Below, one piece after another: positions 17,394-25,147 of a stretch of DNA of 64,000 nt; position 1 is the stretch's first letter, and each line of letters starts with the position of its first letter. Both the position numbers and the translations under genes were made by a program. The DNA lies in NCBI RefSeq assembly GCF_000444995.1, contig NC_022049.1:124001-188000 (forward strand). The letters run 5' to 3'. The notes under the pieces were generated by a model, which had not been told where the DNA came from, made no database searches, and saw only the letters and a list, made by a program, of their open reading frames with translations. Origin of the DNA: Paracoccus aminophilus JCM 7686 (lineage in GTDB: Bacteria > Pseudomonadota > Alphaproteobacteria > Rhodobacterales > Rhodobacteraceae).

Positions 17394-18659
17394 TTACGCC
17401 AGAGCGCCGCTCGGGGGATTTCCTTCTCTGCCGGGTTGGATCTGGCGCGCGAGGTCGATCAGGCACAAGATCCCGACCCCGCCGATTCCGACCAGAAGGA
17501 CCAGCGCCGCGTTCGGCCCAAGCCCGCTTTGCGCATAGGCGAAAAGCGCGGGCGCGAAGGCGCCGGTGACCATGCGCACGCGGTTGATCCGGCCCAGAAT
17601 CTCGCCGTAGCCGATGGGGCCAAACACCGCGAGCGGCAGCGTGCCGCCGATGATGACGAAAAGCCCATGCGCGATGCCGTAAGCGATGCAAAGTCCGATC
17701 CCGGCGGCGACCGGCTGGGGCAGGATCAGCAAGAGCACGATGCCAAAGGGAAAAAGCAGCGCCGCGACGAAAGCGGGCTTCAGCGGATGGACCTCGGGCC
17801 AGAAAACCGCGCTGACGATGCGCGCCAGCACCATGGCCGGGCCGACCGCCGTGGTCGCGAGATAAAGCGCCGCGCCCATGCGCAGGCCTTCAAGGAGCGG
17901 CACGAGATGGACCATCAGCACCGTGCCGATAAAGCCGGTCGCGGCAAAGGAAATCGCCAGCGGCCAGAAGCGGCGTTGGCGCAAGGCGCGATCGGTCTCG
18001 GGGCTGGCGCTGACCGGCGCGAGGCGCGGCGCGGGCAGGCTTTGGCGTGCCATCCACAGATGCAGCGGCAGCGCCACCCCGAGATGCAGCCCGGCATAAA
18101 CCGCCGTGAGCCCGCGCCAGCCAAGCGTTTCCGTGCCCCAGATCACCAAGGGCCAGAAGAGCGTCGAGGCAAAGCCTGCGATCAGCGACAGCCGAGTGAT
18201 GGCGCGGCGCGCCTCGGCTTCGGGAAAGCGCGAGAGGAGCGGAAAGGAGGTGCTGTAAAGCACCGCGATCCCCGAGATCTGCAGCGCGACAATCGCCACG
18301 GCGACGACCCAATAGCTCGGCGCGGCGGCGAGCAGGACGTAGAGCAGGCCGGTGACCAGACTGCCCCAGAGCATATAACGCGCGGGGTCTCCGCGATCGA
18401 GAAGACGCCCGAAGCCCGCACCGCAGAGGCCCGAGAGCAGCATCGCGACAGAGATGACCAGAAAGCCCGCCGAGGTCTCGAAACCGAATTCGGCGGTCAT
18501 CGCGCGGTTGAGCGTCGCATAGGAGTAAAAGATCGTCCCGTAGCCGATATTTTGCGTGATCGCGAGCGCGGCCAGCGCGCGGGCGGGGGTGAGCGGGCGC
18601 GTCGCGGGCGGGCGCGCATCGCCAAGCGGGCCGGAAGCAGAGGTCATCTCGGGGTTCAT
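17394..18659 (-). CDS. major facilitator superfamily transporter (12 TM)
   Basis: 421 residues with about 12 membrane helices and a cytoplasmic loop near the middle (RQSLPAPRLAPVSASPETDRALRQRR). GRLLDRGDPARYML matches the MFS loop 2/3 motif. Starts at 18659 (MNPEM) or 18647 (MTSAS); neither has a strong Shine-Dalgarno. Substrate not predictable: it lacks DHA2 features and resembles carboxylate/unknown MFS groups. It is followed on the same strand by the orphan peptide-type binding protein. Confidence 0.8.
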   Translation of the reverse strand: MNPEMTSASGPLGDARPPATRPLTPARALAALAITQNIGYGTIFYSYATLNRAMTAEFGFETSAGFLVISVAMLLSGLCGAGFGRLLDRGDPARYMLWGSLVTGLLYVLLAAAPSYWVVAVAIVALQISGIAVLYSTSFPLLSRFPEAEARRAITRLSLIAGFASTLFWPLVIWGTETLGWRGLTAVYAGLHLGVALPLHLWMARQSLPAPRLAPVSASPETDRALRQRRFWPLAISFAATGFIGTVLMVHLVPLLEGLRMGAALYLATTAVGPAMVLARIVSAVFWPEVHPLKPAFVAALLFPFGIVLLLILPQPVAAGIGLCIAYGIAHGLFVIIGGTLPLAVFGPIGYGEILGRINRVRMVTGAFAPALFAYAQSGLGPNAALVLLVGIGGVGILCLIDLARQIQPGREGNPPSGALA

Positions 18660-18742
18660 TTCTGGCCCGGCGGGCCGGCAGAGGCTAAATGACCACCAGC
18701 CCTATAGACATTAACCAGCCATGGCAATTCCGCGCAAAGGCC

Positions 18743-18802
18743 AGACCGCAGAAAATCAGGCCGCCGAAAATCAGGCCGCAGGAGATCAGACCACAGAGAA
18801 GC
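18743..18802. repeat. four imperfect 15-bp tandem repeats
   Basis: Units agaccgcagaaaatc, aggccgccgaaaatc, aggccgcaggagatc, agaccacagagaagc. The array crosses the stop codon (18786-18788) of the ModA-like gene into its 3' flank. A short rightward frame over it has no ribosome-binding site or family feature. Confidence 0.6.
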
Positions 18803-19532
18803 CAAAGCGCGCGAAGATCTCGGCGGCCTCGGCCCCGGACAGCTCGTTGCAAAAGGCCTGCGCCGCGCCACTCGCGCCGATGCGAAACGAGGCGCAGGCC
18901 TCGGTCGGCGGCGCGAGGCTGAGGGGCAGGGGCAGGCTTTGCGCGCCGGGCAGATCCGCGATGATGCGCTGCGCGCTGGTCCCATAGCCGATCAGCAGAT
19001 CGGCCTTGCCCGCCCGCAAGGCTTCAAGCGCGGGGCTGCGGCCGAAATCCTCCGTCCGGAGCAGATCGCCGCCGTAAAGACTGTGCGCGCGCGCGGGCAG
19101 ATCCTGCCAGCGCGCCGGATCCGTGCCCGCCAGCCGATTGAGAAAGGCCAGCGTGTAATCGCCGCTTGGGTCAGCGCCGGGGGTGGACATGCCGATGCGC
19201 AGATCGGGGCGGGCGAGCAGATCGAGCGCGGCCTGACCCGCATCGGCACGCCCGGTATCCAAAAGCCCCGGCCGCGCGATCACGACCAACCGGTTCCCGG
19301 CGATCACCCGGGGCAGGGAAAAGAGCCCGGCCTCGTAAAGCTGGACCGGCCCGGTCGCGCTGGCCGAGACATAGACCTCAGCGGGAAAGCCCGAAAAAAT
19401 CAGCTCGGCCAGCTTGCCCGCCGGGCCGTGGCGCAAGGTGATCTCTTGCCCGGTCCGGGCGGTCACGCGCGCCGCAAGCTCGGAGATCGCGCCGGAAAGG
19501 CTGCCGGCGACGGCGAGCAGGATCTGCGTCAT
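18786..19532 (-). CDS. ModA-like substrate-binding-fold protein without signal peptide
   Basis: 248 residues starting MTQILLAVAGSLSGA. The pattern AVAGSL..AISELAARVTARTG..ITLRHGPAGKLAELI..GFPAEVYVSAS matches the oxyanion-binding SBP_bac_11/ModA family. The protein begins directly at the domain; the longer frame upstream (to 19619) has no secretion signal either and would overlap the divergent gene. It is therefore probably cytoplasmic and not a normal transporter component. It is divergent from a TroA/FecCD-type importer, so molybdate or tungstate sensing is possible (inference). Confidence 0.72.
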   Translation of the reverse strand: MTQILLAVAGSLSGAISELAARVTARTGQEITLRHGPAGKLAELIFSGFPAEVYVSASATGPVQLYEAGLFSLPRVIAGNRLVVIARPGLLDTGRADAGQAALDLLARPDLRIGMSTPGADPSGDYTLAFLNRLAGTDPARWQDLPARAHSLYGGDLLRTEDFGRSPALEALRAGKADLLIGYGTSAQRIIADLPGAQSLPLPLSLAPPTEACASFRIGASGAAQAFCNELSGAEAAEIFARFGFSVV

Positions 19533-19560
19533 TTCTGAATTTACCTTGGTCCAATTCCTA

Positions 19561-19584
19561 CGATATGCTTCGGCTGATATAACG
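19561..19584. promoter_or_regulatory. possible oxyanion regulator half-site in divergent promoter
   Basis: CGATAT, ten bases, ATATAACG. The right half resembles a ModE/Mop Mo-box half as I recall it; the left half matches poorly and the spacing is longer than usual. Weak evidence, recorded because both flanking genes are of types linked to molybdate. Confidence 0.25.
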
Positions 19585-19617
19585 ATTTCGCGGCCCCGAA
19601 CAGGGCAGAGGAGCTTC

Positions 19618-20694
19618 ATGTCCCATCTCGATCACCGCCTCTTGCGCCAGCTTGGCCGGACCGTCTCGGGTTTCGGTTTTGCCCTTGCGCTGGGGATGCT
19701 CTCGCCCGCTTTGGCCGAGCGCGTCGTCACCGACCAGCTTGGCAAACAGGTCACCTTGCCCGACCACATCAGCCGCGCGGTGGTCTTGCAGCACCAGACG
19801 CTGAACATCGCGGTCCAGCTTGACGCGCAAGACCAGATCGTCGGCGTGCTCGATGAATGGAAAAAGCAGCTCGGCGCGGGCTTTGCGCGGCTCGATCCCG
19901 GTATCGAGAAGCTGGCGATGCCGGGCGGGCTGACCAAGGTCAATATCGAGGAACTGCTCGCGCTGAAGCCCGATGTCGTCTTCGTCACCAATTACGCCCC
20001 CGAAGAGATGCGCCAGCAGATCGAGGCGGTCGGCCTGCCGGTCGTCGCAATCTCGCTGCTCGACGTGCCGCCCGAAGAGGCGGTCAAGCAAAGCCCCAGC
20101 GTCAAGAACGAGGCCGAGGCCTATGACAAAGGCTTCAAGGACGGCGTCCATCTGATCGCCGAGGTCTTTGGCAAGGATGCGGCGGGCGAGGCTTTGATCA
20201 AGGCCGCGACGGAATCGCGCGCGCTGGTCGCGGAACGTCTGGCTGATCTGCCCGAACAGGACCGGGTCCGCGCCTATATGGCCAACCCCGAGCTGACCAC
20301 CTATGGCAGCGGCAAATATACCGGGCTGATGATGCAGCGCGCGGGCGCACTCAATGTCGCGGCGGCCACGATCAAGGGCTATAAGCAGGTGACGATGGAA
20401 GAGATCATCGGCTGGAACCCGCAGGTGATCTTCGTGCAGGACCGCTATCCCGAGGTCGTGGGCGAGATCAAGGCCGATGCCGCTTGGGCGCCGATCGACG
20501 CGGTCAAGAACGACCGGGTCTGGCTGATGCCGGAATATGCCAAGGCCTGGGGCTATCCGATGCCCGAAGCCATGGCTCTGGGCGAATTGTGGATGGCCAA
20601 GACGCTTTACCCCGAGCGCTTCAAGGATATCGACATGGAGGCGCGGGCGGATGCCTATTACAAGGAATTCTACCGCGTGCCCTATAAGCCGTGA
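19618..20694 (+). CDS. TroA/BtuF-type ABC substrate-binding protein (metal chelate or oxyanion)
   Basis: 358 residues. AGAGGAG lies 5 bases before the ATG. Signal peptide ends LSPALA; then the class III fold typical of siderophore, haem, cobalamin or MolA binding proteins (VVTDQLGKQVTLPDHISRAVVLQ, EELLALKPDVVFV, GWNPQVIFVQDRYPEVV). It partners the FecCD-type permease whose GTG overlaps its stop. No TonB receptor is nearby. The divergent ModA-like gene makes a MolA-like role in molybdate/tungstate uptake an alternative to iron chelates. Confidence 0.82.
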   Translation: MSHLDHRLLRQLGRTVSGFGFALALGMLSPALAERVVTDQLGKQVTLPDHISRAVVLQHQTLNIAVQLDAQDQIVGVLDEWKKQLGAGFARLDPGIEKLAMPGGLTKVNIEELLALKPDVVFVTNYAPEEMRQQIEAVGLPVVAISLLDVPPEEAVKQSPSVKNEAEAYDKGFKDGVHLIAEVFGKDAAGEALIKAATESRALVAERLADLPEQDRVRAYMANPELTTYGSGKYTGLMMQRAGALNVAAATIKGYKQVTMEEIIGWNPQVIFVQDRYPEVVGEIKADAAWAPIDAVKNDRVWLMPEYAKAWGYPMPEAMALGELWMAKTLYPERFKDIDMEARADAYYKEFYRVPYKP

Positions 20695-21746
20695 GCCCGG
20701 CTGAACTGGCGGGCAGGGCGGCGCAGCCGCGCGGGATCAGCGCGCGTGGGGTGAGCCCGGTGCTTGCCCTGCTGCTCGGGCTCGCCGCGATCGCCTCGCT
20801 TGGGATCGGGCGGTTCGATCTGTCCTTCCTGCGCGTGGTCGAGATCCTCGCCTCGCCCTGGATCGCGCCAAGCGTCCCGGTCTCCCCCGCCGAATGGAGC
20901 GTCGTTGTCGTGGTGCGCCTGCCGCGCATCGTCATGGCGGTGCTTGCGGGCGCAGGGCTGGCCGTCGCGGGCGCGGCCCTGCAAGGGGTGTTTCGCAACC
21001 CGCTGGTCGGCCCGCAGGTGGTCGGCGTCACCTCGGGCGCGGCCTTTGGCGGGACGCTCGCGATCCTCTTTGGCTGGCAACAGGCCGGGCTGATCGGCGC
21101 GGCTTTCGCTTTCGGCCTTCTGGCGCTGGTGACGGTCTGGCTGATGAGCGAGCTCGTCGCCAAGAACAATATCCTCGTCCTCGTGCTGGCCGGGGTCATC
21201 GTCTCGGGCTTTTTCGGCGCGCTGGTCAGCCTCGTGCAGTTTCTCGCCGACAGTCAGGACAAGCTGCCGGTGATCGTCTTCTGGCTTCTGGGCAGTTTCG
21301 CGACCGCCAATGGCGCCAAGGCCCTGCTGCTCACCGGGCCGGTTCTGGTCTGCGGCACGCTGCTGATGTTGCTGCGCTGGCGCATCAATCTGCTGGCGAT
21401 GGGCGATGAGGATGCCCGCGCGCTTGGCGTGCCGGTCACGGCGCTGCGCTGGTTTTTGCTGGTGCTGACGGCGCTGCTGGTCTCGTCGCAGGTCGCGGTT
21501 TCGGGGATGATCGGCTGGGTCGGGCTGGTCGTGCCGCATCTCGCGCGGATGCTGGTCGGCGCCGATCACCGCCGCCTTTTGCCCGCTTCGGCGCTGCTCG
21601 GCGGGCTGTTTCTGCTGATGGTCGACAATCTGGCGCGCAGCCTCTCGTCGTCGGAAATCCCCCTCGGCATCCTGACCGCGCTGATCGGCACCCCGGTCTT
21701 CGCGCTGCTTCTGTGGCGCAACCGCGCGAGCCGGCTTGTCGGCTGA
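20691..21746 (+). CDS. FecCD/BtuC-type ABC permease
   Basis: 351 residues with about ten membrane helices and the family motifs RLPRIVMAVLAGAGLAVAG, LQGVFRNPLV and GWVGLVVPHLAR. GTG start at 20691 overlaps the binding-protein stop (GTGA). The expected ATPase gene is missing: the next gene is on the other strand and is an AmiR-type regulator. The system must borrow an ATPase or has lost it. Confidence 0.87.
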   Translation: MSPAELAGRAAQPRGISARGVSPVLALLLGLAAIASLGIGRFDLSFLRVVEILASPWIAPSVPVSPAEWSVVVVVRLPRIVMAVLAGAGLAVAGAALQGVFRNPLVGPQVVGVTSGAAFGGTLAILFGWQQAGLIGAAFAFGLLALVTVWLMSELVAKNNILVLVLAGVIVSGFFGALVSLVQFLADSQDKLPVIVFWLLGSFATANGAKALLLTGPVLVCGTLLMLLRWRINLLAMGDEDARALGVPVTALRWFLLVLTALLVSSQVAVSGMIGWVGLVVPHLARMLVGADHRRLLPASALLGGLFLLMVDNLARSLSSSEIPLGILTALIGTPVFALLLWRNRASRLVG

Positions 21747-21758
21747 GCCCCGCCGCGC

Positions 21759-22391
21759 TCAGTCCCCCTCAGGCGCATGAAGCCCGGACAGGATCTCGCT
21801 GGACACCGCCTCGACGGTGGTGCGGTGCTTCATCGCAAGCTGGCGCAAAATCCCATAGGCCTCTTTGCCCGATTGCGGCGCGGTCAGCATAATCGCCAGC
21901 TTGGCGCGTTCAATCACCTGGCAGGATTCGAGCTTGGCCTGAAGCCGATCGAGATTAAGCCGCAATCTTTGTTCCCGGCGGTGATTGTTGACAGCCGCCA
22001 AAAGGTTTGTGAGAATACCAAAAGGCCGGATCGGCAAACCGATAACCGCATTGACCCGCATCTGCAAAAGCCGGTCAATTGCCAGAGGGCTTTCATAATC
22101 GATGACCGCGATCAAAACCGCGGAAGGGTTTTCGACCTGCCAATGAAAGATCTGCTTATTCTCGATCACTCGATCGACCATGACGAACACAATATCGATC
22201 TCGTCGGAATAAGACGGCGGCGGCGGCCAGATTTCTTGCACGTGACATCCGATCCGCTCAAGATGTGAACGCAGCGCCACCCCATCGTTATTCTCGGGTT
22301 GCACCAGCAGCACCTTGAGCGAGCGCAGATCCTTAATGAGAAAAGGCTGCTCTTTTTCGCTTACAAAGGGCTCGCTTCGTCCGGGTCGCAT
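21759..22391 (-). CDS. AmiR/NasT-type ANTAR antiterminator
   Basis: 210 residues starting MRPGRSEPF. The start at 22391 has AAGGA six bases upstream; an ATG at 22451 has only GGAG touching it. Pseudo-receiver domain (LKVLLVQPENNDG..LRSHLERIGCHV..WPPP, with no phospho-acceptor Asp context), coiled coil (LRLNLDRLQAKLESCQVIERAK), then ANTAR three-helix domain (AYGILRQLAMKHRTTVEAVSSEILSG). Pseudomonas AmiR binds leader RNA to prevent termination and is held inactive by AmiC. The gene follows the AmiC-like gene by 76 bases. Codon use looks less G+C-rich than its neighbours. Confidence 0.85.
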   Translation of the reverse strand: MRPGRSEPFVSEKEQPFLIKDLRSLKVLLVQPENNDGVALRSHLERIGCHVQEIWPPPPSYSDEIDIVFVMVDRVIENKQIFHWQVENPSAVLIAVIDYESPLAIDRLLQMRVNAVIGLPIRPFGILTNLLAAVNNHRREQRLRLNLDRLQAKLESCQVIERAKLAIMLTAPQSGKEAYGILRQLAMKHRTTVEAVSSEILSGLHAPEGD

Positions 22392-22467
22392 GTCAGGTCC
22401 TTTTCGCTCAAGAAAATGTGCCGTCCAAGACTTATTTCGGTCAACGCCCATCTCCGGATCTGTGCGA

Positions 22468-23658
22468 TTATCTGCGAACCCTCAGCCCATAAGACCCGTC
22501 TGATGCGCTTAAAGACGGCTGCATCAGCGGCTCATCTCCCTCCGTCATCGCATAGGTTGTGCGATAGGGATCTGGTCTTATCGCTTGCGTGGTTTCGGCG
22601 ACAATGTCGAATTGGCCATCCGCGCGGGCAATGCCAATTTTCGGCCAAACCCAGCAATGCGCGTTCAGCGGATCAATCGAAATCCTACCCTGCGGCGCGT
22701 CAAAAGAACGCCCGAGAATGCCCGACCGGATCGCATTGATATTGTCGGGATCATTCTCGCGCATGGCCTGCGCCACGACATGGGTCTGCGTATAAGCCGC
22801 ATCCCAGCACATATTCGCATCCGGACGAGCGCCGCGCAAATCGCGGTATCTTTCAAGGCAAGCGAGGTTGGATCTGTTGCTTTGCGTCGCAAAATAGCTG
22901 GCCGCGGTGATATGTCCAACAGTCGCAGCGGCGCCAATTTCCTTGATATCGGATTCACTCGTGGTCAGGCTCGCAACCGGAATCTGTCCCGCATCGAGCT
23001 CATTCTCGACATAGGCTCGGTAGAATTGGACATTCGACCGGCCAACAAAATTATTGAAGATGAAATCGGGTTTAGCGGCCTCGATCCGCTTAATCAACGC
23101 ATCAAATTCATGCTCGGTCGCATCATCGCCCAGATAGCACTGCCCCAAGACATCGCCACCTCCAGATTTGATCAAATCCGCCATGATCCTTCCGGATTCG
23201 CGCGGCCAAACATAATCCGATCCAACAATGAAAAGGCGCGGCGCCTCTTTCTGAAGAAGATATTGCGCGAGAAACAGGCTGTTTTGATTGGGAACCGCAC
23301 CGAAATAGATGACATTCTCGGAATATTCAAAGCCTTCATATTGCGCGGGATAACAAAGTAGACCCGAAGCCCGATCAAGAACGCTCAAAACCGCCTTACG
23401 CTGTCGGGATGTGTAACAACCCAAAATGACCCGCACCTTGCTATCTGTCAGCAACCTTTCCGCTTGCTGCTGATAAAGCTCGGGCTCTCCTTCCGGGTCA
23501 CAATAAATCGGCGCGAGTGCACGACCGCGAATACCGCCACCGCCATTTATTTCATCAATCGCAAACTTGGTCGCTGACAGCATGGTTTGCTCGGTGACCG
23601 AGGTCGAACCGGAGGATGAAAATAAAACTCCGATCTGAATCGCGTGATCTCTTGTCAT
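22468..23658 (-). CDS. AmiC-type cytoplasmic amide/urea sensor (ABC binding-protein fold)
   Basis: 396 residues, close to Pseudomonas AmiC. No signal peptide: MTRDHAIQIGVLFSSSGSTSVTEQTML leads straight into the branched-chain binding-protein fold. ATG 23658 is chosen with GAAAGG upstream, over an in-frame TTG at 23676. Family signatures include CYTSRQRKAVLSVLDRASGLLCYPAQYEGFEYSENVIYFGA and SDYVWPRESGRIM, shared with AmiC and urea/formamide-binding UrtA/FmdD. It should sequester the AmiR-like protein until a small amide binds. No amidase or urea gene lies in the window. Lower G+C suggests acquisition. Confidence 0.87.
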   Translation of the reverse strand: MTRDHAIQIGVLFSSSGSTSVTEQTMLSATKFAIDEINGGGGIRGRALAPIYCDPEGEPELYQQQAERLLTDSKVRVILGCYTSRQRKAVLSVLDRASGLLCYPAQYEGFEYSENVIYFGAVPNQNSLFLAQYLLQKEAPRLFIVGSDYVWPRESGRIMADLIKSGGGDVLGQCYLGDDATEHEFDALIKRIEAAKPDFIFNNFVGRSNVQFYRAYVENELDAGQIPVASLTTSESDIKEIGAAATVGHITAASYFATQSNRSNLACLERYRDLRGARPDANMCWDAAYTQTHVVAQAMRENDPDNINAIRSGILGRSFDAPQGRISIDPLNAHCWVWPKIGIARADGQFDIVAETTQAIRPDPYRTTYAMTEGDEPLMQPSLSASDGSYGLRVRR

Positions 23659-23965
23659 GTCGCACAAACCTTTCAATGAAAAATCGGCGATCCAGCGCGC
23701 TTAGGACATCTCCGGAATATCGAAAGTTTTCAGCCTGCTTATCCGCAACACTATGGCCGACCAAAGCATCGGTCAACATTTGGATCGGCCGTCATCCGCG
23801 CTGCTCTGCAACAGACACAATGCGAAGATTTCCGTCATCGCTCCCGCGATATGTCGCCGTCGCCGCAACATCCCGCAGGCTCCGCGGGCTAAGTAGTTCG
23901 GCATCGACTTTCTCGTCATTATCGCACAAACGTGCGCTATATCGACACTCTAGGAGATTGGCGCG
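23659..23965. other. divergent intergenic region between amiC-like and acoX-like genes
   Basis: 307 bases without a gene. It holds the four-half-site operator at 23923-23955 and a weak hairpin CCCGC/GCGGG at 23872-23888. I could not identify an AmiR-type antiterminator structure. Confidence 0.5.
23923..23955 (+). promoter_or_regulatory. IclR-type operator array, copy 1
   Basis: CGCAC-aaac-GTGCG-ctata-TCGAC-actc-TAGGA. The central GTGCG-N5-TCGAC and the left half fit the array seen at 25077, 29831 and 34618; the last half is degenerate. It ends 10 bases before the acoX-like start. Confidence 0.65.
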
Positions 23966-25084
23966 ATGCGGATAGGATTGATCGTGAACCCTTTCGCGGG
24001 CATGGGAGGGGCCCTCGGCCTGAAGGGGACGGATGGGCAAAGTCTGGCGATCGCACGCGCGCAGGGCGCAATCCCCGTCGCTGGACCCAAGGCTCGGCGC
24101 GCCTTGCGAGTGCTTGCTGCGCGCGCCCCAAAATCCGAGGTCGTGACGATACCGGGCGCACTTGGCGCGGACTGGCTGGACGGGCTCGACCTGACGACAA
24201 CAGTGCTGAATCCGGCAATCTCAACCGGCACGGCTGAAGACACGCGCGACGCGGTTCGTACGCTTTTGGCGGCTGGCTGCGAGCTGATTGTCTTTGCCGG
24301 TGGCGACGGCACAGCTCGTGACATTGCGGCAATCGCCCCGCCCGAGCTCGCGCTGCTGGGCATTCCAAGCGGGGTCAAGATGCACTCTGCCGTCTTTGCG
24401 ATTTCGCCAGAAGCGGCGGGGGGAATCTGGGCTGAAATCGAGACCAACCCATCCCAAATCGACTGGATGAATAACGCAGAAATAGTTGATATTGATGAGA
24501 GTTCTTTGCGACTCGGGCGCCTGTCACCTCGCATCTTTTCACACGTCCGCGTTCCTATCGCGCGCAATCGCATGCAAGCGTCGAAGGGCGGACCACGGCA
24601 GGATTGGTCGCAGATGATGCATTCCGCAGCCGCGGAAATCGCCGCCGAGATGGAGCCGGAGACGCTCTATATCATCGGCCCGGGAACCAGCGCGATGGCG
24701 GTTCCAGAGGCGCTTGCCCTGCGCTCGACCCTCCTTGGCGTCGACGCCATTCGGAACCGCAGACTTGTTGCCCGCGACGCCTCTCGCGGTGAGCTAGAGG
24801 CTCTGGCTGGGCAGGGTGAGGTTCGGATCGTGCTCGGCATTACCGGGCGGCAGGGCTTTTTGCTTGGCCGCGGCAATCAGCAGATCAGCCCGGAACTGAT
24901 TGCTCGCGCGGGGTTTAAAGGCCTGATCGTTCTGGCGTCAGAGCCGAAATTACTCGCCCTCGCACAGCCCGCTTTATGGGTCGACACCGGGGATCCGACG
25001 CTCGACGCGGAGTTGGAGGGCTTTGCTCAGATCCGTACGGGTGCCGGTCGCCGCTTGATGATGCGCGTGCGCAAAGCGAATTAA
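23966..25084 (+). CDS. AcoX-like ATP-NAD kinase-family protein
   Basis: 372 residues. Kinase-fold signatures: IGLIVNPFAGMGGALGLKGTDG at the N-terminus and the diphosphate-binding loop VFAGGDGTARDI near residue 111, followed by GIPSGVKMHSAVFA. This matches the AcoX group encoded in acetoin and other catabolic operons, whose role is unproven although the fold is that of NAD kinase. AGGAG lies nine bases before the ATG. It heads the genes under the shared operator array and precedes the GcvP-like pair, so a role in NADP(H) supply or cofactor phosphorylation for that pathway is plausible. Confidence 0.8.
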   Translation: MRIGLIVNPFAGMGGALGLKGTDGQSLAIARAQGAIPVAGPKARRALRVLAARAPKSEVVTIPGALGADWLDGLDLTTTVLNPAISTGTAEDTRDAVRTLLAAGCELIVFAGGDGTARDIAAIAPPELALLGIPSGVKMHSAVFAISPEAAGGIWAEIETNPSQIDWMNNAEIVDIDESSLRLGRLSPRIFSHVRVPIARNRMQASKGGPRQDWSQMMHSAAAEIAAEMEPETLYIIGPGTSAMAVPEALALRSTLLGVDAIRNRRLVARDASRGELEALAGQGEVRIVLGITGRQGFLLGRGNQQISPELIARAGFKGLIVLASEPKLLALAQPALWVDTGDPTLDAELEGFAQIRTGAGRRLMMRVRKAN

Positions 25085-25109
25085 TGTGCGCTAATCGCAC
25101 AGATGTGCG
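25077..25109 (+). promoter_or_regulatory. IclR-type operator array, copy 2
   Basis: CGAAT-taat-GTGCG-ctaat-CGCAC-agat-GTGCG. Same 5-N4-5-N5-5-N4-5 layout as the other copies. It overlaps the end of the acoX-like gene and ends 38 bases before the GcvPA-like start, implying a second promoter there. Confidence 0.7.
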
Positions 25110-25147
25110 ATATTGCCTCCGAATCAAAGTGAATTGGGGAGGCCACT

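Noticed and set aside
18689..18987. Small rightward frames with short peptide repeats over the 15-bp tandem repeat
   Set aside because: No ribosome-binding site and antisense to the ModA-like gene; the peptide repeat only reflects the DNA repeat.
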